Below, piece by piece: positions 1 through 6,869 of a DNA stretch of 13,145 nucleotides. The notes under the pieces were generated by a model that saw nothing but the letters and a program-made list of their open reading frames with translations, was not told where the DNA came from and did not search any database. Both the position numbers and the translations under genes were made by a program. The stretch spans positions 1 to 13,145 of the forward strand of contig DAOVUW010000017.1 of assembly GCA_030632385.1 (NCBI GenBank). The letters run 5' to 3'. How positions within the stretch are numbered: position 1 is the stretch's first letter; each line of letters begins with the position of its first letter. Source of the stretch: Candidatus Nanohalarchaeota archaeon. Its GTDB lineage: Archaea; EX4484-52.

Positions 1-72
1 AAAATGTTGAGAAGTCGCATTAGAATAATTATTCATTATTTCTAAAAATAATTCTCTTAATGTATCTACCAT
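1..72 (-). CDS. Partial leftward gene, unidentified N-terminus
   Basis: An ATG at 72 opens a leftward frame that stays open for all 24 codons to the window edge; it begins MVDTLRELFLEIMNNYS. A TATA box (TTTATATA, 93-100) lies about 24 bp upstream, as expected for a leaderless archaeal gene. A GGAGA lies 12 nt upstream of the ATG, rather far for a ribosome binding site. Too little protein is visible to name it. The short helical start vaguely recalls the N-terminal domain of McrB-type restriction proteins (DUF3578/MrcB), which is only a guess. It follows the ATP synthase operon on the same strand but probably has its own promoter. Confidence 0.45.
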   Translation of the reverse strand, partial: MVDTLRELFLEIMNNYSNATSQHF

Positions 73-92
73 ATAATATTAAAGTCTCCAAT

Positions 93-100
93 TATATAAA
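93..100 (-). promoter_or_regulatory. TATA box of the left-edge gene
   Basis: TTTATATA on the minus strand, centred about 24 bp upstream of the ATG at 72. The position fits an archaeal TATA element with transcription starting at or next to the start codon. Confidence 0.5.
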
Positions 101-169
101 TGTTCTTTCCCTTCTGTAAACCCTGGCAAATCCTGATGAATTTTCTCAACACAAAATCCACACAGAAAA

Positions 170-787
170 CTAACCTTTCTTAATCATCTTTAAACGAAAT
201 GTATTTTCTCTTTCCTGCTCTTCCAGACTCAATTTTATTTTATGGATGTCTTGTTCAAGTCTTGGAAGCAAAACAAATTCAAGAGCATTTACTCTTCGTT
301 TTGTCTTTTCCACTTCAATCAATATTTTTCTCAAAGTCGTCTCAATCTCTGCAGAATCAATTATCTTTTCCAAAAGCATTTCATATTGTTTTGATGTATT
401 GTTGAGTCTTACAGACCCGTCTATCAAGCTATATCCTCTTTCATGTATGCTCTTGCATATTTGTCCTTGCTTGGTGATTTTTGGAACTTTTACACCCATC
501 AGATTTTTTGTTTCAATATCCAGAGGGATTTCTTTTAGATAAATAGCAGCAGTTTTTATTACAATCCCGCCGTCATACATTTCAGTTATTTTTATTTTTT
601 CCTGGGCTTCAACATATAGATCGGATATTTGGTTCTTCAGTCCTTTTGCATCTTTGAGAACCTTGAAAAACTCCATTATCAATCCGTCTCTTTTTTTCTT
701 CAGTAACTTATGTCCGTTTTTTGCCAGAAGATATTGCTTTTTTAATTTCAAAAGTTCACTTCTTGTAGCTTTTAACTCTCTTCCCAT
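170..787 (-). CDS. atpD: A-type ATP synthase subunit D
   Basis: Subunit D is the long coiled-coil rotor shaft that turns inside the A3B3 head and couples ATP synthesis or hydrolysis to ion flow in the membrane. The 205-residue length is normal. The N-terminus has the family pattern (TRSELLKLKKQYLLAKNGHKLLK, given here only as the TR..LL.LKK and GHKLLK..RD elements), and the C-terminal helix has the family's NALE...LPRLEQDI...LEEQERE signature. The start at 787 lies 3 nt after the carbonic anhydrase stop, with no clear Shine-Dalgarno, so translational coupling is likely. It is the last gene of the operon and ends in TAG, the only TAG terminator in the window. Confidence 0.95.
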   Translation of the reverse strand: MGRELKATRSELLKLKKQYLLAKNGHKLLKKKRDGLIMEFFKVLKDAKGLKNQISDLYVEAQEKIKITEMYDGGIVIKTAAIYLKEIPLDIETKNLMGVKVPKITKQGQICKSIHERGYSLIDGSVRLNNTSKQYEMLLEKIIDSAEIETTLRKILIEVEKTKRRVNALEFVLLPRLEQDIHKIKLSLEEQERENTFRLKMIKKG

Positions 788-790
788 AAT

Positions 791-1444
791 TTATTTTGCA
801 ATTGTTTTTTCTTTTAAGCCATCTTCCATGTTTTCCAAAAGTTTGTGACTTTTAATTGTTTCTTTGTCTTTTATGCCATTTATATTTACAATGTATGTCA
901 GTCCACACAAGTTGTTATATGCTCCTGCGGTATCGCATACGCATCCGACCACGCATAATTCTTTGTTGTTGATTTTATCTTTGTATTTTTCTTCTATTTT
1001 TTGAATTGCGCGATGGACATTGTTTTCCACGCATTCAATGTGGTTTTCTTTGTCAATAAAGGATTTTTTGATTGCGCTCAATCTTTCTTTAATTGTCTCT
1101 GTTTCTTTTTCAAAATTGCCTGCGGCAGCTTTGACTGTGCCGCAATCAGTATGACCTAAAATTACAACAACAGGAATGTTTAGATGAAGCACAGCATAAT
1201 CAACTACAGCATCAGAATACTCGTATGTGTTTCCAATATCTTTTCCGACAAACACATTGCCCATCATATCTTCTATATTTCCGTATAATGATAATGGCAT
1301 TCTTGAATCAGAACAGGTTATCAAAGCGATTTTTGGTTTTTGACCATCTTTATATTTTTCTAGCAGGTCTTGTTTTTTTTCTGCGATTTTTTTGTTATTT
1401 TCCAATAACTGACAAAATAAAAGATTCGCTTCGTTTTCCGGCAT
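791..1444 (-). CDS. Beta-class carbonic anhydrase inside the ATP synthase operon
   Basis: This is a zinc enzyme interconverting CO2 and bicarbonate plus a proton, probably cytoplasmic (no signal peptide). The 217-residue protein has the beta-class motifs. CSDSR at 44-48 supplies the zinc ligand Cys44 and the Asp46/Arg48 dyad. GHTDCG at 97-102 supplies His98 and Cys101. The usual RNAGN motif is replaced by KDIGN. An ATG at 1456 would add four residues and overlap atpB, but the ATG at 1444 has GAGG at 1451-1454 with a 6-nt spacer, so 1444 is preferred. The gene begins next to the atpB stop and ends 3 nt before atpD, so it must be co-transcribed with the ATPase genes. That setting is unusual; the standard archaeal order runs straight from B to D. 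Confidence 0.93.
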   Translation of the reverse strand: MPENEANLLFCQLLENNKKIAEKKQDLLEKYKDGQKPKIALITCSDSRMPLSLYGNIEDMMGNVFVGKDIGNTYEYSDAVVDYAVLHLNIPVVVILGHTDCGTVKAAAGNFEKETETIKERLSAIKKSFIDKENHIECVENNVHRAIQKIEEKYKDKINNKELCVVGCVCDTAGAYNNLCGLTYIVNINGIKDKETIKSHKLLENMEDGLKEKTIAK

Positions 1445-1445
1445 A

Positions 1446-2828
1446 TTATTCCTCATTTGTTTTTTTATAATATTTCTTTTTTATGTCCGGAGATATTCTT
1501 GTCAATTCATCTGTTGGTATTGTTCCGAGTAATTCCCATGCAATGGATAATGTCTTTTCAATATCTCTGTTTTCATAATAATCCTGCTTTACAAATTTTT
1601 CTTCAAATAAATCTGCGAATTTAAGCAACCTCTTATCTTTATTACTTAAAGAATCTTCTCCGACAATTGCTACAAGACCTCTTAAATCCTTTCCTTCAGC
1701 ATAATTTGCATAAAGCTGGTCTGAAACCTGTTTGTGATCCTCTCTTGTTTTTGTAGGGCCGATACCTGAATTCATAAGTCTTGACAGACTCAAAAGAACA
1801 TCTATGTTTGGGTAAATTCCTTTTCTGTGTAATTCTCTGTCTAGTACAACCTGTCCTTCTGTAATATATCCTGTCAGATCAGGGATTGGGTGAGTAATAT
1901 CATCCCCCGGCATTGTCAATATAGGCATTTGTGTTACACTTCCCTTTTTGCCTTTAATCATTCCTGCACGTTCATATATTGATGCTAAATCAGTATACAT
2001 GTATCCAGGATATCCTCGCCTTCCCGGTATTTCTTCTCTTGCAGCACTCATCTGACGAAGTGATTCGCAATAGTTTGTAATGTCTGTTAATATTACGAGT
2101 ACGTGCATGTCTTTTTCATAAGCAAGGTATTCTGCAGCAGTCAATGCCATCCTCGGGGTAACCAGTCGCTCTACAGCAGGGTCATTTGCGAGATTTAAAA
2201 ATACTACAGAACGCTTTATAGCACCTGTGGTCTCAAATTCTTTAATAAATTTATGAGCTTCTTCACTCGTAATACCCATTGCTGCAAATACTACAGCAAA
2301 TTCTTCTTTCTGTGATTTTACTTTTGCCTGTCTTGCAATTTGAAGAGCAATATCATTATGAGGCAGACCGCTTGCGGAAAATATAGGAAGTTTCTGTCCT
2401 CTTACAAGTGTATTCATTGTATCTATTGTTGAAATTCCTGTCTGGATAAAATCAGCAGGAGATATTCTCGAATAGGGATTAATTGGCGCTCCGTTGATAT
2501 CAATTTCTTTTTCTGCAATGATTTCAGGACCTTTGTCTATTGGCTTTCCTCTTCCGTTGAATATTCTTCCTAAAATATCTTCGGAAAGTCCGAATTTCAT
2601 TGTTTCTCCTAAAAATCTGATTGTCGCTTTTTTATCGATTCCACTGGTTCCTTCAAAACTCTGGATAACAACCATATCTTTTGATGTATCTAAAACCTGT
2701 CCTAAACGAATATCTGTATTATTTACCTTTATTTTTACAATCTCTCCATAACTGACCAGATGTGTTTTTTCCACAAATAATAAATTGCCTTTTATTCTCT
2801 TTATTGTTTTATATTCTTTGTAACTCAT
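1446..2828 (-). CDS. atpB: A-type ATP synthase subunit B
   Basis: This is the non-catalytic nucleotide-binding subunit of the A3B3 head. The 460-residue length is normal. The beta-barrel domain occupies about 1-75 and the RecA-like domain about 76-350. In place of a working Walker A motif there is SASGLPHN (151-158), the degenerate P-loop typical of the B subunit. [18 protein letters not shown] and [16 protein letters not shown] are B-family signatures, and the Arg of SLSRLM (about residue 350) is the expected arginine finger reaching into the catalytic site on A. The start at 2828 follows AAGGAGG with a 6-nt spacer, 11 nt after the atpA stop. The C-terminus touches the carbonic anhydrase start. 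No frame damage is seen, unlike atpA. Confidence 0.97.
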   Translation of the reverse strand: MSYKEYKTIKRIKGNLLFVEKTHLVSYGEIVKIKVNNTDIRLGQVLDTSKDMVVIQSFEGTSGIDKKATIRFLGETMKFGLSEDILGRIFNGRGKPIDKGPEIIAEKEIDINGAPINPYSRISPADFIQTGISTIDTMNTLVRGQKLPIFSASGLPHNDIALQIARQAKVKSQKEEFAVVFAAMGITSEEAHKFIKEFETTGAIKRSVVFLNLANDPAVERLVTPRMALTAAEYLAYEKDMHVLVILTDITNYCESLRQMSAAREEIPGRRGYPGYMYTDLASIYERAGMIKGKKGSVTQMPILTMPGDDITHPIPDLTGYITEGQVVLDRELHRKGIYPNIDVLLSLSRLMNSGIGPTKTREDHKQVSDQLYANYAEGKDLRGLVAIVGEDSLSNKDKRLLKFADLFEEKFVKQDYYENRDIEKTLSIAWELLGTIPTDELTRISPDIKKKYYKKTNEE

Positions 2829-2839
2829 AATATTCCTCC

Positions 2840-4588
2840 TTATATATTTTCAATTAATTTCTTCAAATCTGCTTCTACTATTTTTTTCACATTTTTAAGC
2901 ACAGTTTGATAATCTTCTTCAAATTTTGCCTCAGATATTTTATTCTTGGACTCAAGTGCGACAATGTCTCTTGCTCTTACACCCTTTTCTAAAGTATCGT
3001 AGGATTTCTCTCCAATCCATAGAATTGTTTGAAGTATATCTTTTGTTTTTTCCAGACTGCAGTATGCGTCGGTTTTATGAAATGCATTTTGCTGTAGGAA
3101 AAATTCTCTCAAAAGTCTTGCAACCTCCAAAGTGATTTGCTCTTTTTCCGGTAAAGCATCGCTTCCGACAAGCTGGACAAGTTCCTGAAGTTTTTCTTCT
3201 TCCTGCAATATTTTCATTGCTTCTTTATTTGATTCATTCCATTCTTTACCCATTTTCTTGGTGTACCATGGACCAAGAGTATCTTTGTAAAGACTGTAGG
3301 ATTGCAGCCAATTGATTGACGGATAGTGTCTTCTGCTGGAAAGTTTTGAATCCAAAGCCCAAAATACCTTTACAATACGAAGTGTATTTTGTGTAACAGG
3401 TTCACTGAAATCTCCGCCCGGACGAGATACTGCTCCGATTACAGAAATGCTTCCAATGTTATTATTTAATCATGTAACTCTTCCTGCTCTTTCATAAAAT
3501 TCTGCAAGTTTTGATCCTAAGTATGGCGGGTAACCTTCTTCTCCCGGCATTTCTTCAAGTCTTGAAGATATTTCTCTCATTGATTCTGCCCATCTTGAAG
3601 TTGAATCAGCCATCAAAGAGACATCATAACCCATATCTCTAAAATATTCTGCTATTGTAATTCCTGTATAAACACTTGCTTCTCTTGCCGCTACCGGCAT
3701 ATTGGAAGTATTTGCAATCAATACAGTTCGATTCATCAATGGCTTTCCTGTTTTAGGATCTTCTAATTGCGGGAATTCAGTCAATACTTCTGTCATCTCA
3801 TTTCCTCGCTCTCCGCATCCAATATACACAACAATCTCTGCATCAGAATATTTTGCAAGACTCTGCTGTGTTACTGTTTTTCCTGCTCCAAAAGGACCGG
3901 GAATTGCTGCTGTTCCGCCTTTTGCCAATGGGAAAAGAGCATCTAAAATTCTCATTCCTGTAATCAATGGAATTTCAGGAGGAAGTTTTTCTATTACGGG
4001 ACGGGAATATCTTATTGGCCATTTATGGGATAATTTTATTTTTTCTCCGCCTTCTAATTCGCACACAGTTTCATCAACATTAAACTTTCCTTTTTCTATT
4101 TTTCTAATGGTTCCGTTTATTTTCGGAGGGATCATTATTTTATGGACAATTGTTTCGGTCTCCTGTACTGTTCCGATTATTGTTCCTCCTTCAACTTTAT
4201 CGCCTTCTTTTAGAATAGGAACAAAATCCCATTTATTATTTCTGTCAAGTGAATTTACAACCACTCCTCTTTGAATAAAATTTCCTGTTTCTTTTTCAAG
4301 TTCAGGCAAAGGTCTTTGTATTCCGTCATATATTGACTTCAACAATCCCGGACCCAGTTCTACACTCAAAGGCTCTCCTGTATTTTCTACAGGTTCTCCG
4401 GGTATTATGCCTGTTGTCTCTTCATAAACCTGAATTATTATTTTATCATCATCTATCTGAATAACTTCTCCGATAAGTTTTTCTTTTCCCACTCTTACAA
4501 CATCGTGTATTCGTGCACTTAAATCCTGCGCTGTAATAACAGGACCACTTATTCTGTAAATATTCCCTATATTTTCTTTATTTTCCAT
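2840..4588 (-). CDS. atpA: A-type ATP synthase catalytic subunit A, interrupted by an in-frame TGA
   Basis: This is the catalytic subunit of the A3B3 head. Read through the TGA, the frame gives 582 residues, the family's normal length. Residues 1-372 hold the beta-barrel, the non-homologous region, the Walker A motif GPFGAGKT (231-238), GCGERGNE with the catalytic Glu region (about 258-264), and [10 protein letters not shown] (326-335). TGA is codon 373, straight after ERAGRVT. The following frame resumes, without any shift, with [31 protein letters not shown] and the helical C-terminal domain to a TAA at 2840. No intein is present at the P-loop. AAGGAG lies just before the ATG at 4588. One other oddity is Arg389, where the family has SPPGGD. 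The gene may be read through, recoded, a recent pseudogene or a base-call error; see the finding. Confidence 0.9.
3470..3472 (-). other. In-frame TGA codon within atpA
   Basis: The plus strand reads TCA, giving TGA on the coding strand. It falls between codons for ..GRVT and LNNNIGS.., in a surface-loop region just before the conserved GAVS.PGGD motif. In the human V-ATPase A subunit (remembered, not aligned) this position is a cysteine (RVKCLG), and TGT or TGC is one base from TGA. No frameshift or indel is needed to restore the gene. Confidence 0.9.
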
Positions 4589-4600
4589 ATTTTTCTCCTT

Positions 4601-4915
4601 TTAATCATCTTTCAGCAAATCCACTCCGATTGCCTTTTTTATCATTAATCTTAATGAATCATCTTTTTGATTTTTTTCTGACAATACAACAAAAATCGGA
4701 GATATTGTCATTAATATTTTGTCCTTTATATCTGGCTTTAAATTATTGTATACTTCTGCTTCGGTTATTACAAGACCGATTTTTTTATTATTCAATAATT
4801 CCCGTGCAGTTTTGTTTGCTTCATTTCTCTCCGAAACAATGAAAGAATCCTTGATTCCGCAAAGATTAAATCCAATTGTGAATCTATCCCTTCCAAATGT
4901 TGCTATAGTATACAT
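4601..4915 (-). CDS. atpF: A-type ATP synthase subunit F
   Basis: Subunit F is a small globular central-stalk subunit that binds D and modulates the rotor. The 104 residues have the family's Rossmann-like pattern: an opening strand MYTIATFG, GFNLCGIKDSF, a middle KIGLVITEAEVYNNL, and DKILMTISPIFVVLSE near residues 65-79. The order C-F-A is typical for archaea. The start at 4915 lies 3 nt after the atpC stop codon. No strong ribosome binding site is seen, so coupling to atpC is likely. It ends 12 nt before the atpA start, and the atpA Shine-Dalgarno sits in that gap. Confidence 0.93.
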   Translation of the reverse strand: MYTIATFGRDRFTIGFNLCGIKDSFIVSERNEANKTARELLNNKKIGLVITEAEVYNNLKPDIKDKILMTISPIFVVLSEKNQKDDSLRLMIKKAIGVDLLKDD

Positions 4916-4918
4916 ATT

Positions 4919-6025
4919 TTATATTACCAAATACCTCCTCATTTCTTCGTCACTAAGACCATATTTTTTTCCGTTTGCAATTGAGAGAATATTTTTTCGC
5001 TCAATATCTTTTTGAGCCAAATAGCCAATTACAACTTCAGCAGATATATTTTTTACTCTTGAAATTTTTTTTGCCCGAGTCAGTTTTATTTTTTCCAACA
5101 CACATTCAAGCATTTCAACATCCTTTGTATCCAATGCTTCTTTTATTGTTGCCATATCTTTCTTTTGCCATTTTTTTGCTGAAAGTATCGAAAAGCATTC
5201 ATCTGTGTCTTTTGCATCCAAAAGTTTTTGCAAAAGATCCTGTATAATTGATAATCTATTAGGTATGATTATCTGTGTTATTTTCTCTTTCTCGATATTT
5301 TCTTTTTTTAGTTTGAGAATGTTCATTACATTTTTTGAATCAATAATTACATTGAGATAATCTCTCATCACTTCTCTTTTGTTTGAAATGCGATAAAAGG
5401 ATTCTGAAAGATAGATGTAATAATACATGTCGATTGTATTTTGCAGTTCAACTATATTTTTATCCTTAAATAACTGTATCAGTATTTTTTTTGTTTTTTT
5501 CTCCATTTTGAGTGAATTGAAAAAATCAGTTTCTATTGGACGTGTAAAATATGAATAAAAAGATTCATGAGTTATATTTCCGAAAGGAATAATATATGAT
5601 TTTATTTCATCAAAACTTATGTTGTTTAGTTTTCCCAAAACATAATATTTTACATTGGATAAATAATAATTCTTAAATAAGGCCGATAGCAATACATTTA
5701 ATTCATAATAACTTTTAGAATAATTTATGAATTCGTTGCATTCTCTTGCTGTGTTGTATTTCATCGCTGCTTCAATCAACAAGTTTTCTGGAACTGTTGC
5801 AGATAATGTATTTATAGATTCAGAATATGTTTTTTTCTTCAGATATTCTGCAATTTCATAAGGTCCGTCCATTTTCAGCAAACGTTCATAATCCTCGTTC
5901 TTTAGAAGAGATCCTTTTCGATACATTATTTTAGCATAAAAATAAGGATATTCATCCAATGTTATATTTTTAGACGGTTCAATAGCAAACATCTGGTCTA
6001 TTGCATTTTCATTTATTAATTTCAT
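4919..6025 (-). CDS. atpC: A-type ATP synthase subunit C
   Basis: Subunit C (the V-ATPase d homologue) is the funnel that connects the central stalk D/F to the membrane rotor ring. The protein is 368 residues, within the family's usual range. The N-terminus carries the family pattern YPYFYAKIMYRKGSLL, followed by DYERLLKMDGPYEIAEYL. The rest is the expected all-helical three-fold repeat with a Lys/Arg/Glu-rich C-terminus. Identification rests on this pattern, the length and the position between E and F. The start at 6025 lies 9 nt after the atpE stop. Confidence 0.93.
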   Translation of the reverse strand: MKLINENAIDQMFAIEPSKNITLDEYPYFYAKIMYRKGSLLKNEDYERLLKMDGPYEIAEYLKKKTYSESINTLSATVPENLLIEAAMKYNTARECNEFINYSKSYYELNVLLSALFKNYYLSNVKYYVLGKLNNISFDEIKSYIIPFGNITHESFYSYFTRPIETDFFNSLKMEKKTKKILIQLFKDKNIVELQNTIDMYYYIYLSESFYRISNKREVMRDYLNVIIDSKNVMNILKLKKENIEKEKITQIIIPNRLSIIQDLLQKLLDAKDTDECFSILSAKKWQKKDMATIKEALDTKDVEMLECVLEKIKLTRAKKISRVKNISAEVVIGYLAQKDIERKNILSIANGKKYGLSDEEMRRYLVI

Positions 6026-6034
6026 AACATTCTC

Positions 6035-6595
6035 TTATTCTATTTCTTTCATTATCCTAAACATTATTTTCTTTTCAAGCATATCTGCAAGACTATTTAA
6101 GGATAAATCAAGCATTATTGTTTTGTCTTTATTCTCTGCAATTATTCCAAAATCTATTGTTTTGTCTGCTTTTATTTCTATATTTTTTCCAATATTTTTT
6201 AGTTCCGATAAATCAGAAACAGAGGTATATACAACAGTAATATCTTCTAATTCTCTTTTTGCTATGCTAAAAAGATTCTTCAATATTTCTTTTCTTTTTG
6301 GGTTTTCTATGTTTTTTATATTCTCTGTGGCTTCCTCAAATAATTGACAGAGTAATTTCTTTTTTCCTGCAAGAATTATATTTTTTGCATCCTGCTCGTA
6401 TTTATAGCTTTTTTCATTTTTCTTTTCTTTGGCTTTTTCTATTGCGTTTGTTTCTGCTTGTTTCGCATTTTTTTTTGCAGAATCTACAATTTTTTTTGCT
6501 TTTTCTTCTGCCTCTTTTTTTGCAGTTTCTATTATTTCCTTTTCTTGCTTTTCGGCATCTTTTACAATACTGTCTATCAAATTATCTGATTTCAT
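6035..6595 (-). CDS. atpE: A-type ATP synthase subunit E
   Basis: Subunit E is one half of the E/H peripheral stalk that stops the A3B3 head from turning with the rotor. The protein is 186 residues. Residues 1 to about 85 form a highly charged Ala/Lys/Glu coiled coil; the C-terminal half is the globular domain that binds subunit B, including a GKNIEIKADKTIDFGIIAE stretch and a closing helix of the LADMLEKKIMFRIMKEIE type. AAGGAGG lies before two ATGs, at 6600 and 6595. Only 6595 is in frame and properly spaced. Confidence 0.94.
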   Translation of the reverse strand: MKSDNLIDSIVKDAEKQEKEIIETAKKEAEEKAKKIVDSAKKNAKQAETNAIEKAKEKKNEKSYKYEQDAKNIILAGKKKLLCQLFEEATENIKNIENPKRKEILKNLFSIAKRELEDITVVYTSVSDLSELKNIGKNIEIKADKTIDFGIIAENKDKTIMLDLSLNSLADMLEKKIMFRIMKEIE

Positions 6596-6626
6596 TTCAT
6601 GCCTCCTTTATTAATTATTAAGAATA

Positions 6627-6652
6627 GATACTTAACTTAAGCATTAAGTATC
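6627..6652 (-). repeat. Hairpin over the atpK stop codon
   Basis: A 9-bp perfect inverted repeat (GATACTTAA at 6627-6635, TTAAGTATC at 6644-6652) with an 8-nt loop overlaps the end of atpK. In the mRNA it would lie between the ring-subunit gene and atpE. It could affect message stability or the dose of K relative to E. An AT-rich hairpin of this size can also occur by chance. Confidence 0.4.
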
Positions 6653-6849
6653 ATTATTCCAATAATCAATCCGAAAATTACTAATGTTTCCGGTAATACC
6701 GTCATTATAAGTCCTTTTCCAAAAAACTTTTCATTTTCTGACATTGCGCCTACTGCCGCAACTCCTATTTTTCCTTCTGCATATCCTGCACCTACTGCAC
6801 ATATTCCTACGGCAAGTGCTGCTGCTATTGCTGATATTGGTTCTACCAT
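6637..6849 (-). CDS. atpK: A-type ATP synthase membrane subunit K (c-ring proteolipid)
   Basis: This is the rotor-ring subunit that carries the coupling ion across the membrane. From the ATG at 6849 it is 70 residues with one two-helix hairpin: helix 1 about 5-35 (Ala/Gly-rich), a polar loop about 37-45, and helix 2 about 46-69. Glu54 in VLPETLVIFG is the ion-binding carboxylate. Glu25 in helix 1 (GYAEG) is a second membrane carboxylate. Thr55 directly after Glu54 is compatible with sodium binding, but that is not proven. A GTG at 6858 would add three residues; the ATG was chosen because the protein then starts like its family. A hairpin covers the stop codon. Confidence 0.92.
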   Translation of the reverse strand: MVEPISAIAAALAVGICAVGAGYAEGKIGVAAVGAMSENEKFFGKGLIMTVLPETLVIFGLIIGIMILNA

Positions 6850-6869
6850 TTTATTCACTTTTTATTATT

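Noticed and set aside
2840..3355. Calling the distal part of atpA a separate gene starting at an internal Met
   Set aside because: The frame is continuous back to the TGA with conserved A-subunit residues before that Met, and no ribosome binding site was seen there. It is the second part of one gene.
3702..4274. A 190-codon open frame on the plus strand opposite atpA
   Set aside because: It lies wholly inside atpA, has no promoter or ribosome binding site, and its protein shows no family pattern. It is a shadow of the real gene.
3470..4588. An intein or frameshift as the cause of the atpA interruption
   Set aside because: The P-loop, a common intein site in this gene, is uninterrupted. The frame is the same before and after the TGA and the total length is normal.
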